This document shows, piece after piece, positions 26,692-37,230 of a DNA stretch of 60,783 bases. The notes below the pieces were generated by a model that saw only the letters and a list, made by a program, of their open reading frames with translations, was not told the origin of the DNA and made no database searches. The DNA is from Streptococcus orisratti DSM 15617 (GTDB taxonomy: Bacteria; Bacillota; Bacilli; Lactobacillales; Streptococcaceae), in NCBI RefSeq assembly GCF_000380105.1, contig NZ_KB904460.1, forward strand, positions 43,909 to 104,691, in the 5' to 3' direction. The position numbers were made by a program, and so were the translations under genes. How positions within the stretch are numbered: position 1 is the stretch's first letter; the number at the start of each line of letters is the position of its first letter.

Positions 26692-28407
26692 ATGACTTAC
26701 ACTGAAAATTATCAAAAATGGCTTAATTTCGCCGAACTTCCAGACTATCTTCGCGAAGAGCTGGTAGCCATGGACGAAAAAACAAAAGAAGATGCCTTTT
26801 ATACCAATCTTGAATTTGGTACTGCGGGTATGCGTGGTTATATCGGTGCAGGTACAAACCGCATTAATATCTATGTTGTTCGTCAAGCGACTGAAGGCTT
26901 GGCTAAGTTGATCGAAACAAAAGATGAAGCGACTAAAGCTCGTGGTGTTGCTATTGCATACGATTCACGTCACTTCTCTCCTGAATTTGCCTTTGAATCT
27001 GCTCAAGTTTTGGCTAAACATGGTATCAAATCTTATGTTTTTGAATCTCTTCGCCCAACTCCAGAACTATCATTCGCAGTACGTCATTTGGGAGCATTTG
27101 CTGGTATCATGGTAACTGCAAGTCACAACCCTGCTCCATTTAACGGTTATAAAGTTTATGGCGAAGATGGGGGACAAATGCCACCTGCTGATGCTGATGC
27201 CTTGACAGACTTTATTCGTGCCATCGATAACCCATTTGCTGTTGAATTAGCTGACCTTGAAGAAGCTAAGGCTTCTGGTCTCATTACAGTCATTGGTGAA
27301 GCTGTTGATGTTGAATACCTTAAAGAAGTTAAAGATGTTAACATTAACCAAAAATTAATTGACGAATATGGTAAAGACATGAAGATTGTTTATACACCTC
27401 TTCATGGTACAGGTGAAATGCTTGCACGCCGTGCTTTGGCTCAAGCAGGATTTGAGTCTGTTCAAGTTGTTGAAGCGCAAGCAAATCCTGATCCTGATTT
27501 CTCAACTGTCAAATCACCAAATCCAGAAAGCCAAGCTGCCTTTGCACTTGCAGAAGAGATTGGTCGCCAAGTAGACGCTGATGTACTTGTAGCAACTGAC
27601 CCAGATGCTGACCGCCTCGGTGTTGAGATTCGTCAACCAGACGGCTCATATAAGAATCTATCCGGTAACCAAATTGGTGCAATCATTGCTAAATATATCT
27701 TGGAAGCACATAAAACTGCAGGAACACTTCCTGACAATGCCGCACTTGCTAAATCAATTGTGTCAACTGAGTTGGTAACGAAGATTGCCGAAAGCTATGG
27801 TGCAACCATGTTTAATGTCTTGACAGGATTTAAATTCATCGCTGAAAAGATTCAAGAATTCGAAGAAAAACATAATCATACTTACATGTTTGGTTTTGAA
27901 GAAAGCTTCGGCTACCTTATCAAACCATTTGTACGTGACAAAGATGCTATTCAGGCCGTTTTGATTGTGGCTGAAATTGCAGCTTATTACCGTTCACGTG
28001 GTTTGACATTGGCAGATGGTATTGATGAAATTTACAAGGAATACGGCTATTTTGCTGAAAAGACCATTTCTGTTACTCTGTCAGGTGTTGATGGTGCCGC
28101 TGAAATTAAGAAGATTATGGATAAATTCCGTGACAATGCACCAAAACAATTTAACAATACTGATATCGTTAAAACAGAAGACTTCCAGGCACAAACGGCA
28201 ACTACTGCTGCTGGTGTTGAAAAATTAACAACTCCTCCAAGCAATGTCCTTAAATACACTCTTGCGGATGATTCTTGGTTTGCTGTACGTCCTTCAGGAA
28301 CAGAACCAAAAATTAAATTCTACATTGCAACAGTTGGTACAGATCTTACTGATGCAGAAACCAAGATTGCAAATATCGAGGCAGAAATCAATGCCTTTGT
28401 AAAATAA
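26692..28407 (+). CDS. pgm: Phosphoglucomutase/phosphomannomutase
   Basis: It interconverts glucose 1- and 6-phosphate, feeding UDP-glucose for capsule, teichoic acids and glycolipids. Visible motifs are LEFGTAGMRG, the phosphoserine loop ITASHNP, the metal site DPDADRLG, GFEESFGY, and RPSGTEPKIKFY. It is 571 aa from the ATG at 26692; AGGAGGA lies 11 bases upstream, and the TTG at 26683 is too close to it. Confidence 0.95.
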   Translation: MTYTENYQKWLNFAELPDYLREELVAMDEKTKEDAFYTNLEFGTAGMRGYIGAGTNRINIYVVRQATEGLAKLIETKDEATKARGVAIAYDSRHFSPEFAFESAQVLAKHGIKSYVFESLRPTPELSFAVRHLGAFAGIMVTASHNPAPFNGYKVYGEDGGQMPPADADALTDFIRAIDNPFAVELADLEEAKASGLITVIGEAVDVEYLKEVKDVNINQKLIDEYGKDMKIVYTPLHGTGEMLARRALAQAGFESVQVVEAQANPDPDFSTVKSPNPESQAAFALAEEIGRQVDADVLVATDPDADRLGVEIRQPDGSYKNLSGNQIGAIIAKYILEAHKTAGTLPDNAALAKSIVSTELVTKIAESYGATMFNVLTGFKFIAEKIQEFEEKHNHTYMFGFEESFGYLIKPFVRDKDAIQAVLIVAEIAAYYRSRGLTLADGIDEIYKEYGYFAEKTISVTLSGVDGAAEIKKIMDKFRDNAPKQFNNTDIVKTEDFQAQTATTAAGVEKLTTPPSNVLKYTLADDSWFAVRPSGTEPKIKFYIATVGTDLTDAETKIANIEAEINAFVK

Positions 28408-28503
28408 TATGTTGTCCTAGCTAGCTATTATCTAGAGGTTGAGTTCGTCTCTCCATCTCTGTAATTTTCACAGTGGTAAAAAACGTCACGCAGACATATG
28501 TTG

Positions 28504-28542
28504 CCCCCAAGAAGTTACTTTTTCTGTCTAACTTTTGGGGGC
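28504..28542 (+). terminator. pgm terminator
   Basis: CCCCCAAGAAGTTA pairs with TAACTTTTGGGGG, followed by a T-rich stretch. Confidence 0.85.
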
Positions 28543-28607
28543 TATTTTTAGGCCCACTGTCACCCCACTACAGTTGACAATGAGCCAAAATAATCTTATC
28601 ACAACTA

Positions 28608-28632
28608 AAAAACGGCTTTAAAAGCCGTTTTT
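28608..28632. terminator. Bidirectional terminator between pgm and nox
   Basis: AAAAACGGCTTT / AAAGCCGTTTTT, with A and T tracts on both sides so it works in either direction. The rest of the 312-bp gap (28408-28719) shows no ORF. Confidence 0.85.
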
Positions 28633-28719
28633 AGAATGTCATTATCAAAATCAGACCAGAGACCTGCTGCTATACAGAGAAGTGACTCAACAATGTGATG
28701 GTTTGATTCTCAAAGAGTA

Positions 28720-30090
28720 TTAATCCTTTGCACCAAGCGCTGCCATAGTGATATAGTTATATGGTTTATTGAAATGTGGCAAGAAGAAAATATCTGTCAG
28801 AGCTAGTTTTTCAATTGTAACCCCTTCTTGAATGGCAAGAGAGAACATGTGGATCCCCATTGAAATATCCTCAGTAGAAGCTAGTTGAGCGCCCAAGATA
28901 CGACGTGAGTCCTTATCATAGACAATCTTGATGGTTACAGGGAAATTACTGTGTTCCATAAATTCTGGTTTTTGATTATCTGTATATTCCGTAACGACAG
29001 CATCAAATCCCAGACGCCTAGCTTTTTCCAGTGTCAAACCAGTTGAAACCATATTTAAACCATAAATAGAAATACCATTTGAACCTTGGACACCAATCCC
29101 CTCAAGTTCTGTTCCACATGCATTATGTGCTGCAACGATACCCGTACGTACCGCATTGGACGCTAGGGCGATGTAATTTGTGTCTCTGGTTGCATTATCA
29201 TAAATTGTAGCACAATCACCAATAGCATAAACACCAGGGATAGAGGTTTCTTGATGTTTGTTAACTAAGAAAGCACCATTGCGGAAACGTTCAATACCTT
29301 CACCTGCAAATGCTGTATTAGGTCGGAAGCCGACAGCAAGAATGACCATATCAACGTCGTATTCATTCTTATCAGTGATAATTTTTTCAACCTTATCTGT
29401 GCCAGCAACTTCTTTAACAGTTTCACCAAAGGCTAGCTTGATGCCATGGTCTTCCAAATTTTTAGACATCTTATCTGTCAAGTCACGGTCATAGTAACCA
29501 GCTAGACAAGTATCCGCTACGTCAATAAGGACAACTTCTTTGCCCTTGCGTTGGAATGCTTCTGCTAGTTCAACGCCAATATAACCCGCACCAACAACTG
29601 CGACACGTTTGATATCTTCATCTTTTAATTTTTCGATAACATCAGCAGCATTTTGGTAAAGTTTAACAAATTGAAGATTTTTTAAGGTTGCTTCAAATTC
29701 AAGTGAGCCTTCTTTGATAGCTGCCCCTTTAATTGGCGGCAAAACTGGTTGTGAACCTGTTGCAAAAATCAATTTATCATAAGTCTCAACATGTTCTTTA
29801 CCATCAACAAGTGCCGTCACCGTCTTTGTTTCGTAATCAATTGTTGAAACAGGTGAATTCATATAAACCTTTGCGCCTAATTTTTCCAGTTCTTCTTTAT
29901 TTGAATAGAAAAGACCGTCTCCACTAGAAATTTGTTCACCAATCCAAAGGGCCATACCGCAACCTAAAAATGAAATGTTAGAATTTTGATCAAAAACAAC
30001 AATTTCATTAGCATCTCCATAGTTAGTCAACATAGTTTTGATACAGGCTGTACCAGCATGGTTTGCACCAATAACAACGATTTTAGACAT
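28720..30090 (-). CDS. nox: NADH oxidase, water-forming
   Basis: This FAD enzyme reduces O2 to water with NADH, regenerating NAD+ and removing oxygen. It has the N-terminal [18 protein letters not shown] site, the redox-active Cys in [13 protein letters not shown], and the NAD site [19 protein letters not shown]. It is 456 aa. Upstream are a cre-like TTGTAAGCGTTTTAG (one or two mismatches) and a Rex-like half-site TTGTGAA near 30180, suggesting carbon and redox control. These sites are tentative. Confidence 0.95.
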   Translation of the reverse strand: MSKIVVIGANHAGTACIKTMLTNYGDANEIVVFDQNSNISFLGCGMALWIGEQISSGDGLFYSNKEELEKLGAKVYMNSPVSTIDYETKTVTALVDGKEHVETYDKLIFATGSQPVLPPIKGAAIKEGSLEFEATLKNLQFVKLYQNAADVIEKLKDEDIKRVAVVGAGYIGVELAEAFQRKGKEVVLIDVADTCLAGYYDRDLTDKMSKNLEDHGIKLAFGETVKEVAGTDKVEKIITDKNEYDVDMVILAVGFRPNTAFAGEGIERFRNGAFLVNKHQETSIPGVYAIGDCATIYDNATRDTNYIALASNAVRTGIVAAHNACGTELEGIGVQGSNGISIYGLNMVSTGLTLEKARRLGFDAVVTEYTDNQKPEFMEHSNFPVTIKIVYDKDSRRILGAQLASTEDISMGIHMFSLAIQEGVTIEKLALTDIFFLPHFNKPYNYITMAALGAKD

Positions 30091-30422
30091 AAGTAAAATC
30101 CTCTTTTCAGAATTATATTTGTTTTACCTTACTAATATACCATAGCTCTAAAACGCTTACAAGAAATATGCTCATCACTTCACAAAAAAATACATATATC
30201 CTTTCAGGTAAATCTTACGCTATTTCTTGACTTCTTTTCATACTTAGCTAAAATCAGTAGGTGACACCAATGAAGATAGAACTGGAATTCCTCAAATTAA
30301 GTCAACGAGGAATGTTTAGATATATTTCCGAAGAGTATAAATCAGGCAGCCATATCAAGAGAATTATGAAGTATGACGCCTCAAAAAAGAGATGGTACTA
30401 TATGTCCATCTCTAAATTCATC
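30091..30422. other. 332-bp gap: nox promoter and gapN terminator
   Basis: It contains the nox promoter side (about 30091-30190) and the gapN terminator (30388-30413). A 60-codon plus-strand frame at 30270 ends inside gapN and has no ribosome site; I do not call it. Confidence 0.4.
30388..30413 (-). terminator. gapN terminator
   Basis: AGAGATGG / CCATCTCT with a 10-nt loop, then six T on the minus strand. Confidence 0.88.
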
Positions 30423-31853
30423 TTATTTGGCAATGTCAAAGACTGTTGACTTAACAGTAGTCATAGCTTCAATAGAATATTTCACACCTTGTGTACCAGC
30501 ACCAGATTTCTTAGCACCTAAGAATGGGAAGTTATCTGTACCACGTTGTGTTTTATTATTGATATGAACAGTACCTACTTCAAGCTGTTCAGCAATCTTG
30601 AAGGCCAATGGGAAGTTATTTGTAAAGACAGCAGCCTGCAAACCATATTCAGATTGATTTGACAAGTCAATAGCTTCCTCAACAGAGTTGACACGAATAA
30701 ATGGTAAAACTGGACCGAATGGTTCTTCCCAAGCCAAATCCATATCAGTTGTCACATTATCAAAGACTGCAGGATAGATTGTATTTCCTTCGCGTTTTAC
30801 ATCAGTTGTTGCTTTAGCGCCTTTGTCAAGCGCATCTTTGATAAGACCTTCAACAAAATCAGCAGCTTTAGTATCAATCAACGGAGTGATATCTGCATCA
30901 TCTTCTGGCATACCAACAGTCAATGCTTTAGTTAACTCAGTTACTTTTGCTACCAATTCGTCAGCGACAGTATTCATGACGAGGACACGTTTAACAGCTG
31001 TACAACGTTGGCCCGAGTAACCAAATGCGCCAGCAACGATATTTTTGGCTGCCAAATCAAGGTCAGCATCTTCCAGGACAATTGCTGAATCTTTACCACC
31101 AAGTTCTAGCATAATTGGACGCATACCAGCCAAACGACCGATATTTTCTCCAATTGGAGTCGAACCTGTGAAATTGATGTAGTTCACAGCTTTGTGTTCA
31201 ACAATGTAGTCCCCGATTACAGAACCACGTCCAGTAATAGTATTGAACACACCAGCAGGAACACCGGCTTCAGCGAAGACTTCTGCCAAAAGCAAGCCTG
31301 AAATTGAACCTTGCGTTGGTGGTTTAAGAGCTACAACATTACCGCTGATGAGAGCAGGGGCAATTTTAGAACCGGCGAGGTTGATAGGATAGTTGAATGG
31401 TGAAATAGCAAGTACAAGACCTACTGGTTCGCGACGAACAATCGCAATTTTTTTCTTGCTAGCAGCTTCAAAACTTCCGCCTTCAAGAACCTCACCTTCC
31501 ATGCGAAGTCCTTCTTCAGCAGCATAATTGATGATTTCAGCTGTACGAACAACTTCACTAACGGCTGACTTATAACCTTTAGCAATTTCTTTAGAGAGTA
31601 CTGCACCAATCTTCTCAGCGTCACGCACCAAAATATCAGCAGCTTTATGAAGAATAGCTGCACGTTCGGCGTAAGATAGGGCACGCCAAGCTGGCTGAGC
31701 AGCCTTTGCAGAAGCATAAACATAATCAACTTCTTCAGGACTCATTGCTGGGACAGAACCTAATTCTTCACCAGTAGCAGGTGCGTAGATTTTAATTTCA
31801 TCAGCTGAAAGCTTCCACTCACCATTGACAAGATTTTTGTATTGTTTAGTCAA
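30423..31853 (-). CDS. gapN: NADP-dependent non-phosphorylating glyceraldehyde-3-phosphate dehydrogenase
   Basis: It oxidises glyceraldehyde 3-phosphate directly to 3-phosphoglycerate, giving NADPH; it is a main NADPH source in streptococci that lack the oxidative pentose phosphate branch. The aldehyde dehydrogenase motifs MLELGGKDSAIVLEDAD (catalytic Glu) and FGYSGQRCTAVKRV (catalytic Cys) are present. It is 476 aa, the usual length. Confidence 0.96.
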   Translation of the reverse strand: MTKQYKNLVNGEWKLSADEIKIYAPATGEELGSVPAMSPEEVDYVYASAKAAQPAWRALSYAERAAILHKAADILVRDAEKIGAVLSKEIAKGYKSAVSEVVRTAEIINYAAEEGLRMEGEVLEGGSFEAASKKKIAIVRREPVGLVLAISPFNYPINLAGSKIAPALISGNVVALKPPTQGSISGLLLAEVFAEAGVPAGVFNTITGRGSVIGDYIVEHKAVNYINFTGSTPIGENIGRLAGMRPIMLELGGKDSAIVLEDADLDLAAKNIVAGAFGYSGQRCTAVKRVLVMNTVADELVAKVTELTKALTVGMPEDDADITPLIDTKAADFVEGLIKDALDKGAKATTDVKREGNTIYPAVFDNVTTDMDLAWEEPFGPVLPFIRVNSVEEAIDLSNQSEYGLQAAVFTNNFPLAFKIAEQLEVGTVHINNKTQRGTDNFPFLGAKKSGAGTQGVKYSIEAMTTVKSTVFDIAK

Positions 31854-32104
31854 TTTTAATTCTCCTTTTACAGTGATAATTCTATTATATCCTATTTAAA
31901 AATTATTTCAATAATTTGACACGAAAAAAGTCAGAAAATTATGACATATTTTGTGAACTGAATTATTAAATATGCTTTATTATAAAAAAGTTGTTCATTT
32001 CATTTTATTAAAGCATGTAAATGCTAATTTTAACCGAATAAAATGCAATTTACTTGTACTTCTTCTTTCGTGTTAAATTCAGACTCTATATCAAATTAAC
32101 AATA
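31854..32104. other. 251-bp gap upstream of gapN
   Basis: AT-rich sequence with the gapN promoter at its left side. No hairpin terminator is obvious for the long operon that ends at 32105. I see no ORF. Confidence 0.3.
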
Positions 32105-33838
32105 TCAATTTTGTGCCATCAACATCTTATAGTACATCCCTTTATGCGCCATGAGTTGGTCGTGGGTACCGTGTTCAACGATATTTCCCTTATCCATGAC
32201 CAAAATCAAATCAGCAGTACGAATGGTTGAGAGGCGATGGGCGATGATAAAACTAGTCCTGCCTTTCATCAATTTTTCAAAGGCCTCTTGAATAAGCGCT
32301 TCTGTCCGTGTATCAATAGAGGAAGTTGCTTCGTCCAAAATCAGGATTTTAGGGACTTTAACAAAGATACGTGCGATGGTCAATAGCTGACGCTGGCCTT
32401 GCGACAGAGAACTACCTGCATCAGCTAAGAAGGTATCATAGCCATTGAGCAACTGACGAATAAAGAAATCAGCATTTGCAGCCTTGGCAGCAGCAATAAC
32501 TTCTTCTCTACTTGCATCAGGATTGCCATAAGCAATGTTTTCATGAATGGTTCCTGTTTTGAGCCAAGTTTCTTGCAGAACCATACCGATTTGTTGCCGT
32601 AGCTCTTCAACAGAATAATTAGTTGTCGGGACACCATCCAGCAAAATTTGTCCCTTATCCACTTCGTAGAAACGCATAAGGAGATTGATGAGAGTTGACT
32701 TACCAGCACCCGTTGGCCCAACGATGGCGATTTTAGAAGCTGCTGGAATGGTTAGGGATAGGTCTGTAATCAGTGGTAGGGACTTATCGTAGCTAAATGC
32801 CACATGTTCAAAAGTGACTTTCCCCAGAATTTTGTCTTCATCTAGCTCTGCTTTAGGCTGTAAAACAACAACCTCTTCATCCAAAATCATATAAAGACGT
32901 TCTGCACAAGCAATGGCGCTCTGCATTTCCGACAATACTGAGGAAATGTCATTAAAAGGTTTGGTATATTGGTTAACGTAGTTGAGGAAGGTTGTGAGTT
33001 GACCAACTGTGAAAGCACCTGACATAATGCGCAGAGCTCCAACTCCAGCCAGAAGTGCATAAATCAGACTGTTGATGAAGCGTGTTGATGGGTTGACCGT
33101 TGAGGAGTAGAAAATCGCCCCTTGTGAGTAGTCAGCGTAAGTATTATTGATAGTTTCAAACTGTTTAATAGTTTGTGATTGGGCGTTGAAATTTTGCAAC
33201 AGGCTTTCTTGACGAATCATTTCTTCAATGTATTGCGTCTGCTGCCCACGTGATCGGGTCTGATTTTGATAGAGATGATAGCTTTTGTTAGCGATAAAAC
33301 GGGCAACTAAAAGGGAAAGCGGTGTTAGAACCAACACAAGAATCAACATGAACCAATCAATCTCTGCCATTGTGATAACAGTGAATAGGATGGTTAATAA
33401 TCCAACAAAAAATTGATTGAAAACCATAAGTAGACCGTTGCTGAGCTGCTCAGTATCAGTTGTAACCCGACTGACCAAATCACCAATACTTTTCTTATCT
33501 AAATAAGAAATAGGAAGTTGGTTAAGCTTCAGCATAACTTTTTGACGCAAGTCTGAAATCAGTCCAAAGACAAGGCGGTTATAGAGTAGAGGATTAAACC
33601 ATTGAACCAACGTATTGAGCCCGATAACCAAAGCCATTCGTCCAAGAATTGGCAAAATAAGGCTGAGTGCTTGTGGTTTCAGGACAACGTCAACCGCCTT
33701 ACCGATTAAAACAGGAAGGTAAACGGTAAGGCTAACTTGTGCAATGGTTCCTAGACTGGATAGGAATACGATTTTCTTTTGTGATAGGAGGTCTTTGATC
33801 AGACGTTTGCTAGTATCTGATTGTTGACGTGCTTTCAT
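32105..33838 (-). CDS. ABC exporter half-transporter with canonical ATP site
   Basis: This 577-residue protein has six N-terminal membrane helices, then a nucleotide-binding domain with Walker A GPTGAGKST, signature LSQGQRQ, Walker B ILILDEATSSID with catalytic Glu, and switch IIAHRLST. It overlaps the partner gene by 1 bp (33838). The pair resembles heterodimeric multidrug exporters (LmrCD, PatAB, BmrCD). Substrate is not known. It is the last gene of the operon that starts at tdk. Confidence 0.88.
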   Translation of the reverse strand: MKARQQSDTSKRLIKDLLSQKKIVFLSSLGTIAQVSLTVYLPVLIGKAVDVVLKPQALSLILPILGRMALVIGLNTLVQWFNPLLYNRLVFGLISDLRQKVMLKLNQLPISYLDKKSIGDLVSRVTTDTEQLSNGLLMVFNQFFVGLLTILFTVITMAEIDWFMLILVLVLTPLSLLVARFIANKSYHLYQNQTRSRGQQTQYIEEMIRQESLLQNFNAQSQTIKQFETINNTYADYSQGAIFYSSTVNPSTRFINSLIYALLAGVGALRIMSGAFTVGQLTTFLNYVNQYTKPFNDISSVLSEMQSAIACAERLYMILDEEVVVLQPKAELDEDKILGKVTFEHVAFSYDKSLPLITDLSLTIPAASKIAIVGPTGAGKSTLINLLMRFYEVDKGQILLDGVPTTNYSVEELRQQIGMVLQETWLKTGTIHENIAYGNPDASREEVIAAAKAANADFFIRQLLNGYDTFLADAGSSLSQGQRQLLTIARIFVKVPKILILDEATSSIDTRTEALIQEAFEKLMKGRTSFIIAHRLSTIRTADLILVMDKGNIVEHGTHDQLMAHKGMYYKMLMAQN

Positions 33839-35565
33839 CAGCTGCCTCCTTTCTCATGTTGGGAATAATGAATAGCTTGATAAAGAGAATTGCTTGCTAA
33901 AAGTTCCTCATGCGACGCAAACCCTAACTGCTCTCCCTTGTTTAGAAGTAAAATCTTGTCCGCAGCTTTCAAACTATTGGTACGTTGTGAAATTAAAATT
34001 AGAGTGACACCTTCTAATTTGTCATGAATGGCTTGGAGGAGTTTAGCCTCTGTTAGATAATCCAGAGCAGAGGTTGAGTCATCCAAAATCAAGAAAGGGG
34101 CAGGCTCTACGAGGGCACGAGCAATGGTTAGACGTTGACGCTGACCGCCAGAGAAATTTCGTCCAAAAGCTTCTACTCCTGCATCCAACTGACCTTCTTT
34201 TTCGCTCACAAAATCACTAGCTTGCGCGATAGACAAGGCTTTCCAAAGTTCCTCGTCTGAAACATTACGAGAAACCCCAAGAGTTAGATTGGAGCGAATT
34301 GTTCCTTGGAAAAGCTCTGCTTTTTGCGGTACTACATGAACCCACGAACGCCAATCCCGTAACGATTTTGGTGTTTTTTTATTTCGAAAAATAGCCAAGC
34401 TGCCTTCTTGTGGTTGGTAGAGATGAGTTAGAAGCTGCACCAAAGTGGACTTACCAGCACCTGTTCCTCCAATAATTCCTAAAAACTGTCCAGGTTGCAA
34501 CTCAAAAGATAAATGCTTCAAAGCTGGTTCGCCAGCATTAGGATAAGAAAATTGCACATCATCAACGACTAATGACAAATTTTTGTCAGATAATTCTTCA
34601 ATAAACTCTTGTTCCAAATTTTCAGAGGGTTTCTCAAAAACCTCGGTTATCCGTTTAGCACTGATGAAGGACTGATTCAGCGAAGTAATCAACATGGTCA
34701 GCTTGAGCAATTCTGTTAAAATTTGTAGCAGATAATTAACCAATGCAATCAGCATTCCTTGTGATAGCAGGTTGTGATGAACTTGAAAATTTCCTTGCCA
34801 GATGACGATGATCAAGGTCACATTGACGACTAAATAAGTTAATGGTGTCACCAACGTTGATAATCTTCCTGCTTGTAGCTGCAAATTAGTATAGTCTTGA
34901 TTGAGTGCTGAAAAGTTTTCTTCTTCACGTTCAACCTGACCAAAAGCACGAATAACTCTAACCCCCTCAAGTTGCTGGCGAGTCAGATTGACAACTTTAT
35001 CAGTTGTTTGTCGGATTTTTCCGTAAAGTGGATTTAAAAGGCGTGAGGTAATAGCTACGATTGTAAAAAGGACAGCTACCATCACTAAAAACCAAAGTGT
35101 AATTTTAGGACTAATAAGATAAGCCATGATGATTGCCCCAAAAACAATAATAGGTGCTCTAAGAAAGAGACGCAAGAATTGGTTGATACCTGTTTGAATC
35201 TGGAAAGTATCACTGGTTAAACGAGTTACCAAGCTTGATGTTGTCAAGCTATCGCGTTCCTCCTTGCTTAGTGACATAACCTTGGCAAAGAGATCTCTGG
35301 TCAGTTGACGTGTATATCCTACGGCTGATTTTGCTGAAAAATATTGTGCCGTAATAGCCACCACAACACCAACACAAGCTAAAACAACCAAAAGGAAGAG
35401 CATCAGGTATAAATGTCCCTTATCTTGTCTTGGAATCGTCTTATCAACAATAAAAGCTATGATAATCGGCACTAATAATTCAAAGGATGCCTCTAATAAT
35501 TTGAAAAGGGGACCTAAGATAGTTTCCTTAAGGTACCCTTTAAAATAACGACTTAAATCTTTCAT
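33838..35565 (-). CDS. ABC exporter half-transporter with degenerate ATP site
   Basis: This 575-residue protein has a membrane domain then a nucleotide-binding domain with Walker A GGTGAGKST and signature FSGGQRQ. The Walker B reads FLILDDSTSALD (Asp in place of catalytic Glu) and the switch is ISQRTN (Gln in place of His). Such losses are the hallmark of the non-catalytic half in heterodimeric exporters. With the 577-residue partner it should form one transporter. Confidence 0.88.
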   Translation of the reverse strand: MKDLSRYFKGYLKETILGPLFKLLEASFELLVPIIIAFIVDKTIPRQDKGHLYLMLFLLVVLACVGVVVAITAQYFSAKSAVGYTRQLTRDLFAKVMSLSKEERDSLTTSSLVTRLTSDTFQIQTGINQFLRLFLRAPIIVFGAIIMAYLISPKITLWFLVMVAVLFTIVAITSRLLNPLYGKIRQTTDKVVNLTRQQLEGVRVIRAFGQVEREEENFSALNQDYTNLQLQAGRLSTLVTPLTYLVVNVTLIIVIWQGNFQVHHNLLSQGMLIALVNYLLQILTELLKLTMLITSLNQSFISAKRITEVFEKPSENLEQEFIEELSDKNLSLVVDDVQFSYPNAGEPALKHLSFELQPGQFLGIIGGTGAGKSTLVQLLTHLYQPQEGSLAIFRNKKTPKSLRDWRSWVHVVPQKAELFQGTIRSNLTLGVSRNVSDEELWKALSIAQASDFVSEKEGQLDAGVEAFGRNFSGGQRQRLTIARALVEPAPFLILDDSTSALDYLTEAKLLQAIHDKLEGVTLILISQRTNSLKAADKILLLNKGEQLGFASHEELLASNSLYQAIHYSQHEKGGS

Positions 35566-35595
35566 TATTCTCTTTTCTAAGAAATCATAACCGCT

Positions 35596-36198
35596 TTAAA
35601 ATGCGCTCATGATTTCAATCAAAAATAAATTAAAATGTACTTCTTGTGAGTAGTAGATATTTCCACCGTTACGATAGAGCTTTCCACCAGACAAAAGAGC
35701 AATGGGATGGCGATAAAAATAAGTCTCACCAGTCGTGTTTCCTAAACTTGGAGCAACAACATCACGAGAATAGGCTTTTGCTAGTTCAATGGTGTTTGTC
35801 CCGCCATTTTTAGCAACATAATCAATATAGGCAGTCCCAAAATTGTAGGCTTGCACTGCCGTCCAAACATCAACTTTTGCTTTGTTGGCTAAAGCCAGAT
35901 TCTTGGATAACAAGGTTACCCCTTGCTTAATACTTGTTTGACTATCAGTGATAGAATTGGCGACACCATCAGAGCTTTCGCTAGACTGCATGACATCTAC
36001 CTCCCCACCTTTAGTTTCTGTGTAAATCATAGCTAGTACCAACTCAACATTAGCTTGGGTGTCATTATTATCTAAAACTTCTTCTACCATGCTTTTATAT
36101 TGAAGTACAGTGTGAACATTTTCATGGATGACATAAGTTTGATAGCCAATAAAAACTAACAAAAGAAGAGAAATAATTCGTCTCAAAACTTTAAACAT
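35596..36198 (-). CDS. pvaA: Membrane-anchored lysozyme-like protein (PvaA family)
   Basis: This 200-residue protein has an N-terminal signal anchor (residues 8-22) and a lysozyme-like domain with LVLAMIYTETKGGEVDVMQSSESSD (likely catalytic Glu) and AVQAYNFGTAYIDYV. It is homologous to the pneumococcal vaccine antigen A group. It is thought to cleave peptidoglycan glycans. Its start codon overlaps the stop of the nucleoid-associated gene, so they are coupled. Confidence 0.85.
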   Translation of the reverse strand: MFKVLRRIISLLLLVFIGYQTYVIHENVHTVLQYKSMVEEVLDNNDTQANVELVLAMIYTETKGGEVDVMQSSESSDGVANSITDSQTSIKQGVTLLSKNLALANKAKVDVWTAVQAYNFGTAYIDYVAKNGGTNTIELAKAYSRDVVAPSLGNTTGETYFYRHPIALLSGGKLYRNGGNIYYSQEVHFNLFLIEIMSAF

Positions 36199-37184
36199 TA
36201 TTTATTTTGAATGTCCTCTATATTTTTTATCAAAATGGAATAAGTTCCATCTTGGTTTTGAATGAATTCTACCGAATCAGCATCTTCATAGACGCTATTT
36301 GGAACAATCAGTTGAATGCCGTTTGATAGCGACAATTTCTGATTTTCCAACTTTTTAGTTTGGCGAGAATGGTCAATGTCTGCTACTTTTATAGGCTCCG
36401 GAATATTTTCTTTGAGCTGGTCAACAAAAGTTAGGCGAGCGGTTAGGTTATCATCAAAAAGTTGGTCTGCTAATTTTTCAGGTGATAACTCCTGCTCCTC
36501 TTCCAAATTCTTGTAGATAGCTGATTTCATTTTGGATTGGAAAGCAAAGTCATCTTTATTGAAATTTTCAGCGATTTTTTGTGCAGCCTGCTCAACCATT
36601 TTAATGGATTTCTTAACAGATTGCTCAGGTTTAACCTGAAGTAAGTTTTCTGAAAAATAATTAGCAAAACTGCCATTATGCTTAATCCGCTTTTCAATCA
36701 AATAGTATTGACCTGTTTGTCGGTTAATAAGCAAAGCTTCATCAGGGGTTTGCGCCGCAGAAGGTAGATTATTCTGAGTGACCTTGATCGGACTCTGACT
36801 ATCGCCAGAAAAGTGGGCAAAATTTTCTTTTAAGACTACACGGAGGAAGGCAAAATATTCCACACCATCTTTGTCAAACTGAATAAAAATCAAATCGTTG
36901 GTTTTTGGATCTTCAGCAATGACAAATTCTTCCTTCCAAAGCTGGGCAATTTTTACCGAAGTCTCCATCAAATCATCACTCAGATATGATAAAAAGACAT
37001 TATCCGAATCAAATTGACCACGTTTAGCTTCGTCTGAAAAAACTTTAGCTAATTTTTTCCGGAAATACTCGTCAATCCTAGGTGTTAGTGTCAGCAGATT
37101 ATCTGCTAAAATTAATTCAGTGTCGTTAGAACTAAATTGGTGAATAATAATACGTTTTAAATATAAATCAATCATACTCTTCAA
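36198..37184 (-). CDS. Nucleoid-associated protein, 37-kDa YejK/NdpA family
   Basis: This 328-residue cytosolic protein shows the family pattern, including IIHQFSSNDTELILADNLLTLTPRIDEYFRKKL at the start and ANYFSENLLQVKPEQSVKKSIKMVEQAA in the middle. Family members bind DNA at the nucleoid. The C-terminal part (residues ~290-328) is a beta-rich segment. It overlaps pvaA by one base, an arrangement conserved in streptococci. Confidence 0.8.
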   Translation of the reverse strand: MKSMIDLYLKRIIIHQFSSNDTELILADNLLTLTPRIDEYFRKKLAKVFSDEAKRGQFDSDNVFLSYLSDDLMETSVKIAQLWKEEFVIAEDPKTNDLIFIQFDKDGVEYFAFLRVVLKENFAHFSGDSQSPIKVTQNNLPSAAQTPDEALLINRQTGQYYLIEKRIKHNGSFANYFSENLLQVKPEQSVKKSIKMVEQAAQKIAENFNKDDFAFQSKMKSAIYKNLEEEQELSPEKLADQLFDDNLTARLTFVDQLKENIPEPIKVADIDHSRQTKKLENQKLSLSNGIQLIVPNSVYEDADSVEFIQNQDGTYSILIKNIEDIQNK

Positions 37185-37194
37185 TAAAAGGATT

Positions 37195-37220
37195 CAGACT
37201 TGGTTAGGTAACCAAATCTG
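37195..37220. repeat. 26-bp inverted repeat between glyA and the nucleoid-protein gene
   Basis: CAGACTTGGTTA-GG-TAACCAAATCTG has 12-bp arms with one mismatch. It lacks a run of T, so it is more likely an attenuator, an RNA processing site or an operator than a full terminator. Confidence 0.6.
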
Positions 37221-37230
37221 ATCTCATTTC

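Noticed and set aside
30261..30449. 62-codon plus-strand frame between nox and gapN
   Set aside because: It overlaps the gapN terminator and the end of gapN, has no ribosome site and no recognisable domain.
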